A stretch of 7,023 nucleotides of DNA from Chloroflexota bacterium (lineage in GTDB: Bacteria; Chloroflexota; UBA11872; VXNJ01): positions 1 through 7,023 of the forward strand of contig JAPOVO010000053.1 in the NCBI GenBank assembly GCA_026708165.1. Reading direction: 5' to 3'. The notes beneath the pieces were generated by a model. The model saw only the letters and a program-made list of their open reading frames with translations, did no database searches and was not told the DNA's origin. Numbering within the stretch: the stretch's first letter is position 1; the number at the start of each line of letters is the position of its first letter. The translations under genes were made by a program, and so were the position numbers. This document shows positions 5,927 through 7,023 of the stretch, piece after piece.

Positions 5927-6001
5927 CACCCCGCCTCAGTTGCCGGCGGCTTTCACATGCACAACGCACGAGGCGGTTTTCCGTTACCCGGATACTTCGC
6001 C

Positions 6002-7018
6002 TTAGTTTGCCGATTCGAGCCGGTTCTTCGTCCTGACCATCTCTGCCGCGAGCAGTATGGACGCGGTCATGCTTTCGTCACTTGCACGACACTCGCCAGC
6101 GCGGCCATAGGCGGTCCCGTGGTCAACCGACGTACGAATAACCGGCGTGTTTACCGTGACATTGATGCCGTGGTGGAACCCGAGCATCTTTACCGCTATG
6201 TGCCCCTGATCGTGATACATGGCGACCGCTCCGTCGAAGTCCCCGTCACGCGTGCGGGCGAAAACGGTGTCCGGCGGCAAAGGCCCTTCGACGTTCATAC
6301 CCAGCGCCCTGGCATCCTCGACGGCGGGGGCAATTTCGTGTTCTTCCTGAGGGCCGAACATGCCGCCAGGTTCGGCGTGCGGATTCAGCCCCGCAACGGC
6401 AATATGGGGCCTGTCGAGGCCGACCGCGAGCAGGGCGTTGTGACAGACTTCAATGGCTTCCCGCACGCGCTCGCGCTGTACCAGATCGACCGCGTCTCTT
6501 AACCCTACGTGTGTAGAAACGTGTACCACGCGCAAGTTGCCGGCCACGAGCATCATTCTCGGACTCGGTGAATTCGAATACTGTCCGACAATCTCCGTGT
6601 GACCGGGGAAGTCGTAACCCGCCATCTTCATAGCGAGCTTGTGCAGCGGGGCTGTTGCCATGGCATCGATATCGCTGGCCATCGCCAGCTCAACCGCCTT
6701 AATGACGGCGGTTACGGCAGCTTCGCCTCCCTCGGGGGTCGGGCGCTTGAAAGGCAATTCGCTATGGTCCGTTCCCCATACGTCATAGACCTCCACTGAA
6801 CCCGGCTCAAACTCCGAATCAGAAACGCTACTGATGCGCCGGGCCGTAAGATCGAGTCCGCAAATGTGGATGATGCGATCGAACGCGGAATGACTTCCAA
6901 TTGCCAGGGGACGGCATTGTTCGTAAACCTCGGACCGCAACAGTGATTTCGCGACGATTTCCGGTCCGACGCCGGTGGGGTCGCCCAACGTAATGCCGAT
7001 AATGGGACGGTCGCTCAC
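6002..7018 (-). CDS. pdxA: PdxA-family dehydrogenase (4-hydroxythreonine-4-phosphate or PdxA2-like tetronate-4-phosphate type)
   Basis: NAD-dependent oxidative decarboxylase of the PdxA fold. PdxA acts on 4-phosphohydroxy-threonine in vitamin B6 synthesis; the PdxA2 branch acts on D-erythronate or D-threonate 4-phosphate in sugar-acid breakdown. In 338 residues I see GDPTGVGPEI (12-21), TAPLHK (122-127), GHTEI (139-143), the metal histidines H170 (THVGLRD), H214 (NPHA) and H269 (YHDQG), and the conserved RTSVDHGTA (295-303). The TAPLHK and FPGHTEIVG stretches look closer to my memory of PdxA2-type enzymes than to E. coli PdxA, but not decisively. NPHAEPGG departs from the commoner NPHAGEGG. 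The GTG at 7018 fits the family's N-terminus, but only five bases upstream are in the window, so the start and Shine-Dalgarno cannot be fully judged. It is separated by 180 bp from the LCP gene, so probably belongs to a different transcript. Confidence 0.9.
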   Translation of the reverse strand: MSDRPIIGITLGDPTGVGPEIVAKSLLRSEVYEQCRPLAIGSHSAFDRIIHICGLDLTARRISSVSDSEFEPGSVEVYDVWGTDHSELPFKRPTPEGGEAAVTAVIKAVELAMASDIDAMATAPLHKLAMKMAGYDFPGHTEIVGQYSNSPSPRMMLVAGNLRVVHVSTHVGLRDAVDLVQRERVREAIEVCHNALLAVGLDRPHIAVAGLNPHAEPGGMFGPQEEHEIAPAVEDARALGMNVEGPLPPDTVFARTRDGDFDGAVAMYHDQGHIAVKMLGFHHGINVTVNTPVIRTSVDHGTAYGRAGECRASDESMTASILLAAEMVRTKNRLESAN

Positions 7019-7023
7019 ACGCA

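Larger units (their letters stand above)
5822..6001. other. 180-bp non-coding gap between LCP and PdxA genes
   Basis: No credible gene. It holds a promoter-like element facing the LCP gene, an AT-rich palindrome (5888-5902) and a second -10-like TATAAG (5838-5833) directly before the LCP start. CCGCCTC (5931-5937) and GAGGCGG (5970-5976) also form an inverted repeat, but with a 32-base loop and no minus-strand T-tract, so it is not a convincing pdxA terminator. Confidence 0.6.

Noticed and set aside
5931..5976. CCGCCTC / GAGGCGG inverted repeat after pdxA
   Set aside because: The loop is 32 bases, and the T-run follows on the plus strand, the wrong side for ending pdxA transcription.
5510..6502. 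330-codon open frame on the plus strand
   Set aside because: It is antisense to the LCP N-terminus and the PdxA C-terminus and crosses the intergenic gap. The translation shows no family pattern, while both opposite genes have clear conserved motifs.

Overview
The window is ordinary GC-rich bacterial chromosome, densely coded, with no RNA genes, CRISPR array, mobile element or phage genes that I can see. The LytR-CpsA-Psr (LCP) protein and the YpmS/LmeA-like membrane-anchored protein suggest a Gram-positive-type (monoderm) cell plan. The mixture of LCP, GHMP kinase, class II aldolase, PdxA and DUF624 genes, with heavy use of GTG/TTG starts, would suit an environmental Chloroflexota (Dehalococcoidia or SAR202-like) genome. 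That placement is a weak inference from gene content, not a phylogenetic result.

Layout, left to right. A DUF624 (YesL-like) membrane protein gene on the minus strand runs off the left edge (489 to <1). Upstream of it on the same strand is a GHMP-family sugar kinase (629-1741), whose true N-terminus appears to begin at a non-canonical CTG codon. Divergent from it is the only plus-strand gene, a small membrane-anchored YpmS/LmeA-like protein (1876-2466). It converges on a minus-strand series: LCP protein (4670-5821), endonuclease/exonuclease/phosphatase (EEP) protein (3936-4667), CinA-like nucleotide-binding protein (3075-3878) and class II aldolase (2487-3065). The spacing is 2 bp between LCP and EEP, 57 bp between EEP and the chosen cinA start, and about 9 bp between cinA and the aldolase, so they look like one transcription unit. 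A 180-bp non-coding gap (5822-6001) with a promoter-like element and an AT-rich palindrome separates this unit from a PdxA-family dehydrogenase gene (6002-7018), which begins just inside the right edge.

Functionally the genes fall in two groups. Sugar and sugar-acid metabolism is suggested by the GHMP kinase, class II aldolase, PdxA/PdxA2-like dehydrogenase and DUF624 protein. The cell envelope and housekeeping are represented by the LCP transferase, lipid-binding-like anchored protein, EEP hydrolase and CinA-like protein. No obviously new system stands out. The most notable local signals are a perfect 14-bp-stem inverted repeat inside the 5' end of the aldolase gene, the CTG start of the GHMP kinase with a strong Shine-Dalgarno, the palindrome over a promoter-like -10 upstream of the LCP gene, and the low share of ATG starts (two of eight genes).
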